Below, one piece after another: positions 1 through 6,348 of a stretch of DNA of 64,000 nt. Numbering within the stretch: position 1 is the stretch's first letter; every line of letters begins with the position of its first letter. The stretch covers positions 1 through 64,000 of the forward strand of contig CADAIT010000001.1 of NCBI GenBank assembly GCA_902788095.1. The letters are read 5' to 3'. A program made the translations under genes and the position numbers. The DNA comes from an uncultured Bacteroidia bacterium. Its GTDB lineage: Bacteria > Bacteroidota > Bacteroidia > Bacteroidales > UBA932. The notes under the pieces were generated by a model. The model did not search any database. It saw only the letters and a list, made by a program, of their open reading frames with translations, and was not told the origin of the DNA.

Positions 1-195
1 CTCCTTCCGGAGCAGCTCACAGGCCGATGCCACCGTCTTCGGTGTATTCCGGTAAAGGAAAGAACTGTGCGAAGTACAAACCACTCGCTCATACCCCCAG
101 GACGCGAGCTTCGATGCCAGAAAAACGGATTCCACCAGCGTCTGCGCCCCGTCGTCCAGTCCGGGAAGAATATGACAATGACAGTCAACTTTCAT
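1..195 (-). CDS. CpsB/CapC-type PHP tyrosine-protein phosphatase, N-terminal part
   Basis: Only the first 65 codons are inside the window; the gene continues past base 1. The N-terminus reads MKVDCHCHILPGLDDGA (residues 1-17), the metal-binding signature of the PHP-family phosphatases (CpsB/YwqE) that dephosphorylate bacterial tyrosine kinases controlling capsule and exopolysaccharide export. A second expected metal-site segment, usually CTPH, appears as CTSH at residues 40-43. The start is ATG at 195; a TAAATTTG -7 box lies only 6 nt upstream, so the mRNA may be leaderless. Its partners (kinase, export genes) would lie left of the window. The family call is firm from the N-terminus; the role in capsule regulation is family knowledge. 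Confidence 0.85.
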   Translation of the reverse strand, partial: MKVDCHCHILPGLDDGAQTLVESVFLASKLASWGYERVVCTSHSSFLYRNTPKTVASACELLRKE

Positions 196-201
196 AGATT
201 G

Positions 202-209
202 CAAATTTA
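202..209 (-). promoter_or_regulatory. -7 promoter box of the PHP phosphatase gene
   Basis: On the minus strand this reads TAAATTTG, matching the Bacteroidota TAnnTTTG box. Only 6 nt separate it from the ATG at 195, which leaves no room for a ribosome binding site. Confidence 0.6.
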
Positions 210-299
210 GCAAAAAGACCGGGACGAAGCAATCGGAGCCCGGTCTGCCGCCGCATTCTTCTACGCTTACGGAAATATAGACGCCAAAAGCACATAAAT

Positions 300-339
300 C
301 TATCACACCGATAGAATTTGTTTAGCCAGTGATAGAATT
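300..339. promoter_or_regulatory. Possible operator: paired CTATCAC/GTGATAG half-sites
   Basis: CTATCAC (300-306) and GTGATAG (329-335) form an inverted repeat, and GATAGAATT also recurs directly at 310-318 and 331-339. They lie between the divergent phosphatase and unknown-pair promoters, just upstream of the plus-strand -7 box at 366. Binding by a regulator is inference. Confidence 0.3.
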
Positions 340-365
340 CCGCTTGCATTTTCGTCTTTATATCG

Positions 366-373
366 TAACTTTG
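366..373 (+). promoter_or_regulatory. -7 promoter box for the unknown gene pair
   Basis: TAACTTTG matches TAnnTTTG. Transcription from here would make a leader of about 150 nt before the ATG at 528, and that leader contains the folded element at 428-521. Confidence 0.5.
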
Positions 374-427
374 CCAACCGAAGCAGTTTCTATGCACACT
401 TGAACATTCTATAAGCCATAACAGGCA

Positions 428-521
428 CGTATTTCAACAACACCGGACGAAGGTCCACTCCCGGGGTGTATTGTACCCCGACGCGAGCGGCCGGGTGGCC
501 GGTGAAGTTCTTTGAAATACG
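428..521 (+). ncRNA. Folded 5' leader element, multibranched, possible cis-regulator
   Basis: A perfect 10-bp closing stem (428-437 with 512-521) encloses three hairpins: GGAC/GTCC (445-448 with 453-456, loop GAAG), CGGGGT/ACCCCG (462-467 with 475-480, 7-nt loop) and CGGCC/GGCCG (488-492 with 497-501, loop GGGT). The element ends 6 nt before the ATG at 528, so the closing stem could control access to the start codon. It matches no riboswitch class I can name. Structure is read directly from complementarity; function is inference. Confidence 0.45.
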
Positions 522-527
522 AGTCAA

Positions 528-815
528 ATGTACAGCTTCTTAAAAAACAAGGAAGGTGAGCTCATGCTCATCTTCAACCCTCCTCTCGGGGAAGCCCCCG
601 AACTCTCTATGTTCCTCTACGACGATTCCGGAACGGGCCTGCTGCTGCAGGACCTGTTTTCCGGCATCCGTGTGAAAAACATCAGTCCTGAGACGCTTGC
701 CGCCCTGGACGATGTCACACACATCCACGTGGTGGAAAAGGACGGCGAGACCATCACCAGAGACTATCTCGCCGTCGTCAAGAAAGTATCCGACGTCAGG
801 TCGCTGGTACTGTAA
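528..815 (+). CDS. Hypothetical protein, 95 aa
   Basis: I do not recognise the family. The protein is small, soluble and acidic-leaning, with no signal peptide, no membrane segment and no cysteine motif. It starts at ATG 528 directly behind the folded leader at 428-521, with no obvious Shine-Dalgarno sequence. The next gene begins 26 nt after its stop on the same strand, so the two are probably co-transcribed. Codon use resembles the surrounding chromosome, and an alternating hydrophobic/charged pattern (for example HIHVVEKDGETITRDYLAVV near the C-terminus) suggests a beta-rich fold. I assign no function. Confidence 0.6.
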   Translation: MYSFLKNKEGELMLIFNPPLGEAPELSMFLYDDSGTGLLLQDLFSGIRVKNISPETLAALDDVTHIHVVEKDGETITRDYLAVVKKVSDVRSLVL

Positions 816-841
816 GTCAAACCTTTAAATTGTACACTGTT

Positions 842-1396
842 ATGGCAAAATCTTATCAACTCGTTGCGTGGACCGACAAAGGCCAGGTTCGCATGATTCC
901 TTCTCAGCTCAAAGCATACATCAGTGAAGAAGTGCAATATCTGAACCGCATTAACGAGCGGGTGCGCTATGGGACGTACCACGAAGTGGGCGACCTCCTC
1001 AAGGTGAGCTGCGCTTATGAAAAGCTGGCACTCAGTCTCCTCGACCTTGGTCAGACAAAAGCAGCCTTCCTGCTCCTTGCCGAAGCGGCACACTGTTGCA
1101 CGGCATCCTACAATAACTGGCATGAAACGGAATGGGGCGATGTGCTGGAGAAGCCCCTTCGTGGCCGGTTCTTCGCGATGTTCTGCGCCTGCAAGGACCT
1201 GGTCCGCAAGTATCCGCGGCTCCAATACGTCTGGGAGAACAGCGGCTTGCAGCAGGACTGTAACCACCTCACCTACGCAGACAGATGCTTTGAAATCGCT
1301 TGGGACGGCGATTCCGGCGACTTCTGGGAAGCCTGGAACTACTCCAAAGCCCTGCAATTCGGCAAGAACGAAGTCTATCGGCGCCGGAGGGCGTAA
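842..1396 (+). CDS. Hypothetical protein, 184 aa
   Basis: I do not recognise the family. I chose ATG 842 (MAKSYQLVAW) over an upstream ATG at 830 because residues from 842 look like a normal soluble N-terminus and it leaves a usual spacing from the preceding stop at 815. The protein has no signal peptide or membrane segments. Several helical stretches (for example EKLALSLLDLGQTKAAFLLL) suggest an all-alpha, perhaps TPR-like, helical-hairpin core, and the C-terminus ends in a basic tail YRRRRA. It sits behind the 95-aa unknown gene and shares its leader. Everything downstream to 2158 is decayed sequence on the other strand. Confidence 0.6.
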   Translation: MAKSYQLVAWTDKGQVRMIPSQLKAYISEEVQYLNRINERVRYGTYHEVGDLLKVSCAYEKLALSLLDLGQTKAAFLLLAEAAHCCTASYNNWHETEWGDVLEKPLRGRFFAMFCACKDLVRKYPRLQYVWENSGLQQDCNHLTYADRCFEIAWDGDSGDFWEAWNYSKALQFGKNEVYRRRRA

Positions 1397-1402
1397 TCAA
1401 TT

Positions 1403-1572
1403 TTATTTTCCCAGCCTTTCAAAAACCTCCTTCACCGCCTCATCCAGCAAGACACCGACTCCTGACCGATCTTGCAGATGAGGCGGAATTTGTTCACGCT
1501 AATGCGGCGCAGGTGCTTGTTTTCTTTTTCGAGGGCAAGCACCCATGTCGCAAGTCTATAGTAGGATTGATG
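1403..1572 (-). pseudogene. Decayed C-terminal gene fragment, unknown family
   Basis: Minus-strand reading gives a plausible coding stretch containing WVLALEKENKHLRRISVNKF, which then loses frame; the next frame continues as GVGVLLDEAVKEVFERLGK and stops at TAA 1403-1405. The change of frame lies near 1465. No start codon or complete domain remains. The helical, charged sequence could be a DNA-binding or antitoxin-like tail, but I cannot identify it. It sits just below another fragment ending at 1580, so the region looks like a pile of gene ends rather than a working gene. Confidence 0.35.
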
Positions 1573-1579
1573 GTTCAGA

Positions 1580-1773
1580 TTAATTCAGCCTCCTCGCCCT
1601 GGCATAGGGGTTGTCTTCATAGAGAACGTCCAGGCGGATAAACGCTTCCGGGTTGCCGGAAGTCTCGAAGGCCAATTCGTAAAATACCTTGGAATGGCTC
1701 GCGGGAAGATTCTTTCCGGCGTGTTCGGCACGGACGGGTACGGCCTGGATGAACCCATGTTTGTCCAGGTCGT
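1580..1773 (-). pseudogene. C-terminal gene fragment, unknown family, abutting hsdS remnant
   Basis: A clean minus-strand frame of about 60 codons reads DLDKHGFIQAVPVRAEHAGK and onward, then YEDNPYARARRLN, and ends at TAA 1580-1582. Codon use is GC-rich and native-like, so this was real coding sequence. It has no start: at about 1770 the frame is replaced by an hsdS remnant in another frame, so the junction looks like a deletion or recombination breakpoint. I do not recognise the parent family. Confidence 0.4.
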
Positions 1774-2112
1774 GTCTGTACCTCCGAAAGACTCAGCAAC
1801 GACAGCATGTTCGGTAGCATAGAACTCCCCAGATGCATAATTAATGTTGCCACATAATGCGCCTTGACGACCAATAATCGGAAAGTCACCTGTGCGATTT
1901 GGGGATGACACATAACCACGAATACCGTTCCCACCAAAACATCGGTATGGGTATCGCGCTGATTCTTCATGGATGTCCTCTGCAGGTACGAACTTACCGG
2001 CTTGAAGGTAAAAAAATCACCAAGTGTGCTCCATACCCACCCCTCCGGCACCTCAAAAGGACCTTCCTTCGGATAATGGGACGTATCACACGCATACGAT
2101 TTAGAAAAAACC
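1765..2112 (-). pseudogene. hsdS: Type I restriction specificity subunit (hsdS) remnant, frameshifted
   Basis: The minus strand encodes a typical HsdS target-recognition segment: a linker reading DTSHYPKEGPFEVPEGWVWS, then after a frame change AGKFVPAEDIHEESARYPYR, GGNGIRGYV, GDFPIIGRQGALCGNINYA, FYATEHAVV and FGGTDTTW. The break is a single-base length change in a run of seven A's at 2010-2016 (T's on the coding strand): one more T would restore the frame. The N-terminal domain, the second recognition domain and any hsdM or hsdR are missing, so it cannot work as a specificity subunit. It may be a scar of an earlier R-M locus or a silent recognition-domain cassette; with no partner gene visible I favour a scar. 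Confidence 0.75.
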
Positions 2113-2158
2113 CCGGATTTTTTGTAACTTTACAAACCCATGTACTTGAGTAAGAAAG

Positions 2159-2677
2159 ATGATGAAACACGGCCTTGCCCCGCTGACATGCCCAGACCCA
2201 ATTGTCCTGGTCCTCGGCTCGCTTCCCGGCGATGAATCCATCCGTCGGCAGGAGTACTATGGCAACCCCCGGAATATGTTCTGGAAGGTGTTGGCTTCCG
2301 TTTTTGAAGATACTGTTCCGGAATCATATCCAGAGAAGAAAGCCTTCCTTGCTCAGCATCATGTCGCCTTATGGGATGTGTTTGCATCGGCAGAACGAGA
2401 AGGAAGCCTGGACGTGAACATTCGCGATAATTCATGTAATGACATTGCTGGATTCCTTGCTGCACATCCCTCCATCAAAGCTATCGTACTAAACGGAGGT
2501 AAGGCGTCCAAGGCATTCAAGAAAATGCAGAAGGCTGTTAATGGAGACTTTGGACGAATTGACGTTTTCTCTTTCACCAGCACAAGTCCTCTAAGTATTA
2601 GCGCCGGATGGCCGTTGGAGCGTATCGCTGAACAATGGAAACAAATCCTCACCGCATATGAAAAAATTCGACTATAA
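2159..2677 (+). CDS. DNA-deoxyinosine / uracil-DNA glycosylase family (Mug-like)
   Basis: Base-excision repair enzyme that removes deaminated bases from DNA. The opening VLVLGSLPGDESIRRQEYYG (about residues 16-36) followed by NPRNMFWK is the signature of the short DNA-deoxyinosine glycosylase family in the uracil-DNA glycosylase superfamily. The C-terminal STSPLSISAGW segment fits the conserved second active-site loop. The length of 172 aa is normal. Two tandem ATG codons (2159 and 2162) are possible starts; a purine-rich AAGAAAG precedes them. A weak -7-like TAACTTTA lies at 2125-2132, within the edge of the hsdS remnant. The superfamily is clear; exact base preference (hypoxanthine, uracil or both) cannot be read from sequence. 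Confidence 0.8.
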   Translation: MMKHGLAPLTCPDPIVLVLGSLPGDESIRRQEYYGNPRNMFWKVLASVFEDTVPESYPEKKAFLAQHHVALWDVFASAEREGSLDVNIRDNSCNDIAGFLAAHPSIKAIVLNGGKASKAFKKMQKAVNGDFGRIDVFSFTSTSPLSISAGWPLERIAEQWKQILTAYEKIRL

Positions 2678-2682
2678 ACACC

Positions 2683-2937
2683 TCAGCTGCCCACTCCCTT
2701 CCGGCGCGGACACACAAAGGAACCAAGCCACACAGGATCCGAGGCAATCTCGGCTACCCAGCCGCAGCTGTAGGTCATTTCCATGTAGAGGGGAATGAAG
2801 TAGAAACGGTCGATATCCTTCCACTCTTCAAAGCGGGCAAAGATTTCCGGTGCGTTCTGGTAGAACAGTTGGGTGTCGAGCAGTTGCTCCTGGGACGGAC
2901 GGCGTTCGTCTGTCTTGAAGAAATTGTACTTTTTCAT
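2683..2937 (-). CDS. Hypothetical protein, 84 aa
   Basis: A small minus-strand frame with native codon use, convergent with the glycosylase gene (5 nt between stops). It begins MKKYNFFKTDERRPSQEQLL and is rich in aromatic residues, with a WVAEIASDPVWLGSFVC segment near the C-terminus. There is no signal peptide and I recognise no motif. No clear TAnnTTTG box precedes the ATG. It may be a genuine small gene of unknown role; the chance that it is spurious is real. Confidence 0.45.
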   Translation of the reverse strand: MKKYNFFKTDERRPSQEQLLDTQLFYQNAPEIFARFEEWKDIDRFYFIPLYMEMTYSCGWVAEIASDPVWLGSFVCPRRKGVGS

Positions 2938-3059
2938 GGTACAGACTTTTTTTGATGTTGAACAATCCGCATCGCTTTACCACCGTGGCTTCTGGCTGCT
3001 CGGTTGGTGGCCCTCAAGGGGCACTCTTGATGCACGGTGCAAATGTAGATTGTTTTTCG

Positions 3060-3067
3060 TATTTTTG
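3060..3067 (+). promoter_or_regulatory. -7 promoter box of the dtd operon
   Basis: TATTTTTG matches TAnnTTTG and lies about 64 nt before the dtd ATG at 3131. It would drive the four-gene run from 3131 to 4914. Confidence 0.55.
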
Positions 3068-3130
3068 CAATACAGAACCCTTATTGGAAATCAAGAAGTT
3101 TTTTAATAACGCTTAAGATAACGGACAAGT

Positions 3131-3583
3131 ATGCGAGCAGTAATTCAACGAGTATCCTCGGCTTCCGTCACCATTGAAGGTCGCGTCAAATCGTCCATCG
3201 GCCCAGGCCTTCTGATCCTGCTGGGCATTGGCCATGAGGACGGGCAGGAGGACATGGACTGGCTGGTCAAGAAGATTGCCGGACTCCGGATATTCAATGA
3301 CGATGCGGGTGTAATGAACCGTAGCGTAGTGGATGTGGGTGGTGAGGCTTTGGTTGTGAGCCAGTTCACGCTGATGGCTTCCACCAAGAAAGGGAACCGG
3401 CCGTCTTATATCCATGCCGCCGGTCACGAACTGGCTGTTCCGCTCTATGAACAGTTCTGCGCGGCCATGTCCGCCGCCATCGGCCGTCCGGTGGGGGCCG
3501 GTGAATTTGGCGCCGACATGAAAGTGGCCCTGGTGAACGACGGGCCGGTGACCATTTGTATCGACACGAAAAACAAGGAATAG
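3131..3583 (+). CDS. dtd: D-aminoacyl-tRNA deacylase
   Basis: Hydrolyses D-amino acids mischarged on tRNA, and glycine from tRNA-Ala, in the cytosol. Evidence is the whole-protein match: [17 protein letters not shown] at the N-terminus, the SQFTLMA motif near residues 77-83 and the cross-subunit GPVTI motif near the C-terminus, here preceded by NDG where NSG is more usual. Length 150 aa is standard. It is the first gene of a run; the next ATG is 2 nt after its stop. The ND-for-NS change next to the Gly-cisPro motif is a mild oddity, and the motif itself is intact. Confidence 0.95.
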   Translation: MRAVIQRVSSASVTIEGRVKSSIGPGLLILLGIGHEDGQEDMDWLVKKIAGLRIFNDDAGVMNRSVVDVGGEALVVSQFTLMASTKKGNRPSYIHAAGHELAVPLYEQFCAAMSAAIGRPVGAGEFGADMKVALVNDGPVTICIDTKNKE

Positions 3584-3584
3584 A

Positions 3585-4124
3585 ATGAGCAATATTGACA
3601 AAGTCCTCGCGTACAACCGCGAATATGTAGCCTCCAAGGGCTACGAGAAGCATTTGACGGACAAGTACCCGGACAAGAAGCTGGCCGTGCTCAGTTGCAT
3701 GGATACGCGACTTTCCGTGCTGCTGCAGGATGCCCTGGGCCTCAAAAATGGCGACGCCAAGATTATCAAGAATGCCGGAGCTATCATCCCTTCACCCTGG
3801 GACTCCGCTATGCGTAGCCTTATTGTAGCCGTGTACGAACTTGGCGTGACGGAAATCATGGTGGTTGCTCACACTACCTGCGGCGCTTGCCACATGAGTT
3901 TCGGCCATTTCAAGGAGGAAATGCTTCATCGCGGAATTCCTGCCGCTGAACTTGAACGTTCCGACATAGATTTGAATGCCTGGCTGGAAGGCTTCCATGA
4001 CACGGAGAAGTCCGTCAGGGACACTGTCTCCACCATTATTAACCATCCGCTGATTCCATCGGATGTGAACGTGCGAGGCTTCATTATCGACTCGGCAACA
4101 GGAGAATTGACAGAAGTAAAGTAA
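3585..4124 (+). CDS. Beta-class carbonic anhydrase
   Basis: Zinc enzyme interconverting CO2 and bicarbonate. The metal site is visible: Cys38 and Asp40-Arg42 in the CMDTR motif, and His96 with Cys99 in HTTCGAC. The protein is short (179 aa), typical of the small beta-carbonic anhydrases of anaerobes. It begins 2 nt after dtd and ends 2 nt before the cysteine-rich gene, so the operon link is strong. Bicarbonate supply for carboxylases is the likely role; the pairing with dtd appears to be organisational rather than functional. Confidence 0.9.
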   Translation: MSNIDKVLAYNREYVASKGYEKHLTDKYPDKKLAVLSCMDTRLSVLLQDALGLKNGDAKIIKNAGAIIPSPWDSAMRSLIVAVYELGVTEIMVVAHTTCGACHMSFGHFKEEMLHRGIPAAELERSDIDLNAWLEGFHDTEKSVRDTVSTIINHPLIPSDVNVRGFIIDSATGELTEVK

Positions 4125-4126
4125 AC

Positions 4127-4507
4127 ATGGAAACACGTAAGCACCTCGCCGCAGAAAAGAAGCGGCAAAACACGCACAACTGCGCCCAGAGCGTGGTCTG
4201 CACCTATTGCGACCTGGTGGGGCTGGACGAACAGACCGCCTTGAACATTGCCGGAGCCTATGGGACCGGCATGGGCAATATGGAAGGAACATGCGGTGCC
4301 TTGGTGGGCGCCGGAATGATTGTGGGCCTTGCTACCAAGGATAGAATCAAGTCCCGGGCACGGATGAAGGAAATGATGGAGAAATTCCAGGCCCGTAACG
4401 GAGCAACGCAGTGCCGACAGCTAAAAGGCATCGGCACCGGGAAATCGCTCCGCGACTGCCCGGACTGCGTAGCGGATGCATCTGAGTTTTTAGAAGAGTA
4501 CCTGTAG
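4127..4507 (+). CDS. C_GCAxxG_C_C family redox-active cysteine protein
   Basis: Family of small cysteine-rich proteins of anaerobes, predicted redox-active and without an agreed biochemical role. The conserved pattern is visible: HNCAQSVVC near residues 17-25, GTCGALVGAG near 55-64, a Cys in ATQCRQL and the final CPDC. It starts 2 nt after carbonic anhydrase. Its stop TAG shares its last base with the GTG start of the next gene, so translational coupling is likely. There is no signal peptide, so it is probably cytosolic. The family call is good; metal or cluster binding is inference. Confidence 0.8.
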   Translation: METRKHLAAEKKRQNTHNCAQSVVCTYCDLVGLDEQTALNIAGAYGTGMGNMEGTCGALVGAGMIVGLATKDRIKSRARMKEMMEKFQARNGATQCRQLKGIGTGKSLRDCPDCVADASEFLEEYL

Positions 4508-4914
4508 TGAATCGCCTTCGTCTCATATTCCTGATGGTGCTGGGCCTCCTGCTTTGCAGCGTGGCTTATGCCCAACGCGTCACCAACAGCAACTACCAGA
4601 CCGTCGCACACATCAAGTCGAACGGCACGATTCAGGATGCCAACTACCGCACTATCGGCCACATCAAGTCAGACGGAACGGTGCAGGATGCCAACTACAG
4701 GACAGTGGGTCACCTAAAAGATGACGGTACCGTCCAGAACGCCAATTATTCTACCATCGGCCACGTCAAGAAAGACGGCACCGTCCAGGACAGCAGCTAC
4801 CGCACCATCGGTCACATCCGCGACGATGGCACCATCCAGGATGCCAACTACCGAACCATTGGCCATGCCCCGGGTATTCCGCTATTCTGGGCAGCTTGGT
4901 ATTTTTTCTTTTGA
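4507..4914 (+). CDS. Secreted 5-fold beta-flower repeat protein
   Basis: Starts with GTG overlapping the previous stop by one base. Residues 1-22 are a signal peptide (LIFLMVLGLLLCSVAYAQ). From about residue 29 there are five near-identical 17-residue repeats of the form NYRTIGHIKSDGTVQDA plus a partial sixth, matching the Bacteroidota 5-fold beta-flower family. At DNA level the repeats have a 51-bp period from about 4591. The tail is unusually aromatic (FWAAWYFFF) and could be a membrane-associating end. Export to the periplasm or outer membrane is likely. No function is known to me; the copy number may vary by slippage between repeats. Confidence 0.8.
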   Translation: MNRLRLIFLMVLGLLLCSVAYAQRVTNSNYQTVAHIKSNGTIQDANYRTIGHIKSDGTVQDANYRTVGHLKDDGTVQNANYSTIGHVKKDGTVQDSSYRTIGHIRDDGTIQDANYRTIGHAPGIPLFWAAWYFFF

Positions 4915-5036
4915 TTAGATTGTTATGAGTGAAGCTATAAAGGGAGTATTTGAACTTTGAGATATAGTGAAGGACCCCAAGGATAGTAAAGGCCTCAAAA
5001 CACCCCATTTTTGCCCCATTTTTGGGTACAAAAAAA

Positions 5037-5060
5037 CCAGGGAACTATCCCTGGCTTTTT
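5037..5060. terminator. Bidirectional Rho-independent terminator
   Basis: CCAGGG (5037-5042) pairs with CCCTGG (5049-5054), followed by a T-run on the plus strand and preceded by an A-run that serves the minus strand. It lies between the convergent beta-flower and DUF2795 genes. Confidence 0.75.
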
Positions 5061-5102
5061 CATAACTTATTGATTTTCAGTATAGATTAACTGAGAAATC
5101 TG

Positions 5103-5327
5103 TTAATATTCTTCCTCATTCCACATAAAATCCTCCTTGGTCGGGTAATCCGGCCAAATGTCTTCGATGGATTCGTAGATTTCGGCGTTGTCGTCGTCCA
5201 GTTCTTCCAGGTTTTCAATTACCTCGTCGGGGGCGCAGGTACGGGTTGCGTAGTCTATCAGTTCTTCTTTGGTTGCGGGCCACGGAGCGTCGTCCAAGGA
5301 ACTTGCAAGTTCGAGTGTCCAAAACAT
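5103..5327 (-). CDS. DUF2795 domain protein
   Basis: Small acidic protein of 74 aa, MFWTLELASSLDDAPWPATK at the start and SIEDIWPDYPTKEDFMWNEE near the end. This closely fits the short Bacteroidota DUF2795 proteins, widespread and of unknown role. It has no signal peptide or membrane segment. It is monocistronic, ending at the bidirectional terminator at 5037-5060. A TATCTTTG box at 5392-5399 drives it, divergent from folE, and both promoters are framed by a 14-bp inverted repeat. Confidence 0.8.
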   Translation of the reverse strand: MFWTLELASSLDDAPWPATKEELIDYATRTCAPDEVIENLEELDDDNAEIYESIEDIWPDYPTKEDFMWNEEEY

Positions 5328-5381
5328 AGTGAGTATGGTTTTAGTTGTTTATAATCAGTCGTTTAAGCTCAACATCGTTCT

Positions 5382-5449
5382 ATTTGGACTGCAAAGATAG
5401 ACAAAAAAATGATATAATGAATTTTTTTCGCTATTTTTGCAGTCCAAAT
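5382..5449. promoter_or_regulatory. Divergent promoters of DUF2795 and folE framed by a 14-bp inverted repeat
   Basis: The minus-strand box TATCTTTG is at 5392-5399 and the plus-strand box TATTTTTG at 5432-5439. ATTTGGACTGCAAA (5382-5395) is the perfect reverse complement of 5436-5449, so each copy overlaps the downstream edge of one -7 box. A shared operator that couples the two genes is a reasonable inference. Confidence 0.55.
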
Positions 5450-5479
5450 TCGAAGGACATCTGCTACAAAGAATAGACC

Positions 5480-6070
5480 ATGGCGTACAAAAAAATAGAA
5501 GAATACGATAAAAAGACCACGCAGGAAATCGCAGCGCACATTGAGGCCATTCTGGGCCTGCTCGGGGAAGACCCCACGCGCGAAGGCCTGCAGAAGACGC
5601 CGGAACGGGTAGCGAAGGCCATGCAGTTCCTTACCCAGGGGTATTTCCAGGACGGAGAGGCCCTCGTCAAAAGCGCCCTTTTCCAGGAACCGTACAACCA
5701 CATGGTCATCGTAAAGGACATCGAACTGTTCTCCCTGTGCGAGCACCACATGCTTCCGTTCATCGGCAAGGCGCATGTCGCCTACATTCCCAAGGGAGAA
5801 ATAACCGGCCTCAGCAAAATCGCCCGCGTAGTGGAAACCTACGCCCGCCGGCTGCAGGTACAGGAACGCCTCACCGAGCAAATCCGTGATTGCATCCAGG
5901 AGTCCCTGCACCCGCTGGGTGTAGCCGTGGTCATCGAAGCCATGCACACCTGCATGTCCATGCGCGGTGTGCAGAAATCCAACGCCATTACCACTACATC
6001 GGCCTTCTCGGGCATTTTCCTCAAAAGCGACAAAACCCGCAACGAGTTTCTGGAGCTGATTGGCCGATAA
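5480..6070 (+). CDS. folE: GTP cyclohydrolase I (type IA)
   Basis: Converts GTP to 7,8-dihydroneopterin triphosphate, the entry to folate and, through QueD, to queuosine. The zinc ligands are visible as Cys87 and His90 in LCEHHMLP, and Cys158 in [11 protein letters not shown]. Length 196 aa is standard. The gene has its own promoter at 5432 and ends in a strong hairpin terminator at 6089-6118. queD and queE (33.3-34.3 kb) and queC (25.7 kb), also in the window, use its product downstream. Confidence 0.95.
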   Translation: MAYKKIEEYDKKTTQEIAAHIEAILGLLGEDPTREGLQKTPERVAKAMQFLTQGYFQDGEALVKSALFQEPYNHMVIVKDIELFSLCEHHMLPFIGKAHVAYIPKGEITGLSKIARVVETYARRLQVQERLTEQIRDCIQESLHPLGVAVVIEAMHTCMSMRGVQKSNAITTTSAFSGIFLKSDKTRNEFLELIGR

Positions 6071-6088
6071 ATTATTGCGAATCAATGC

Positions 6089-6118
6089 ATGGGGCAGTGA
6101 AAACTGTCCCATTTTTTT
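6089..6118 (+). terminator. Rho-independent terminator of folE
   Basis: A 10-bp stem (6089-6098 with 6103-6112, one G-U pair) with a GAAA loop is followed directly by a run of T's. Confidence 0.85.
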
Positions 6119-6126
6119 GTGATTTT

Positions 6127-6348
6127 ATGAAAATGAAACGAATAACCATCCTGCTACTGTTCCTCCTCCCTTCCCTTCTTTGCAAGGCACAGGAAGAGAG
6201 CCCGTTTTATCGTTCACCATCCCCGCCTTCCGGAAGACAAAATCCCCTGGACTTTGATGCACCGGATATTCCCAACGCCCCCGGAGACGCTTCCGACGGA
6301 ACTCTCCCCTGCCGCCGTACGCTGCGCACTGACCACGCGCTATTTTAG
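6127..6348 (+). pseudogene. Signal-peptide ORF, probably a truncated secreted protein
   Basis: An ATG at 6127 opens a 73-codon frame beginning MKMKRITILLLFLLPSLLCK and AQEES, a convincing signal peptide with cleavage near CKA-QE. After that it is proline-rich and low in structure, and it stops at 6348, overlapping the last 9 bases of htpG on the other strand. No promoter is visible, and the ORF sits directly behind the folE terminator. I read it as the N-terminal stub of a secreted protein gene cut off by rearrangement; a genuine small exported peptide is the alternative. Confidence 0.35.
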
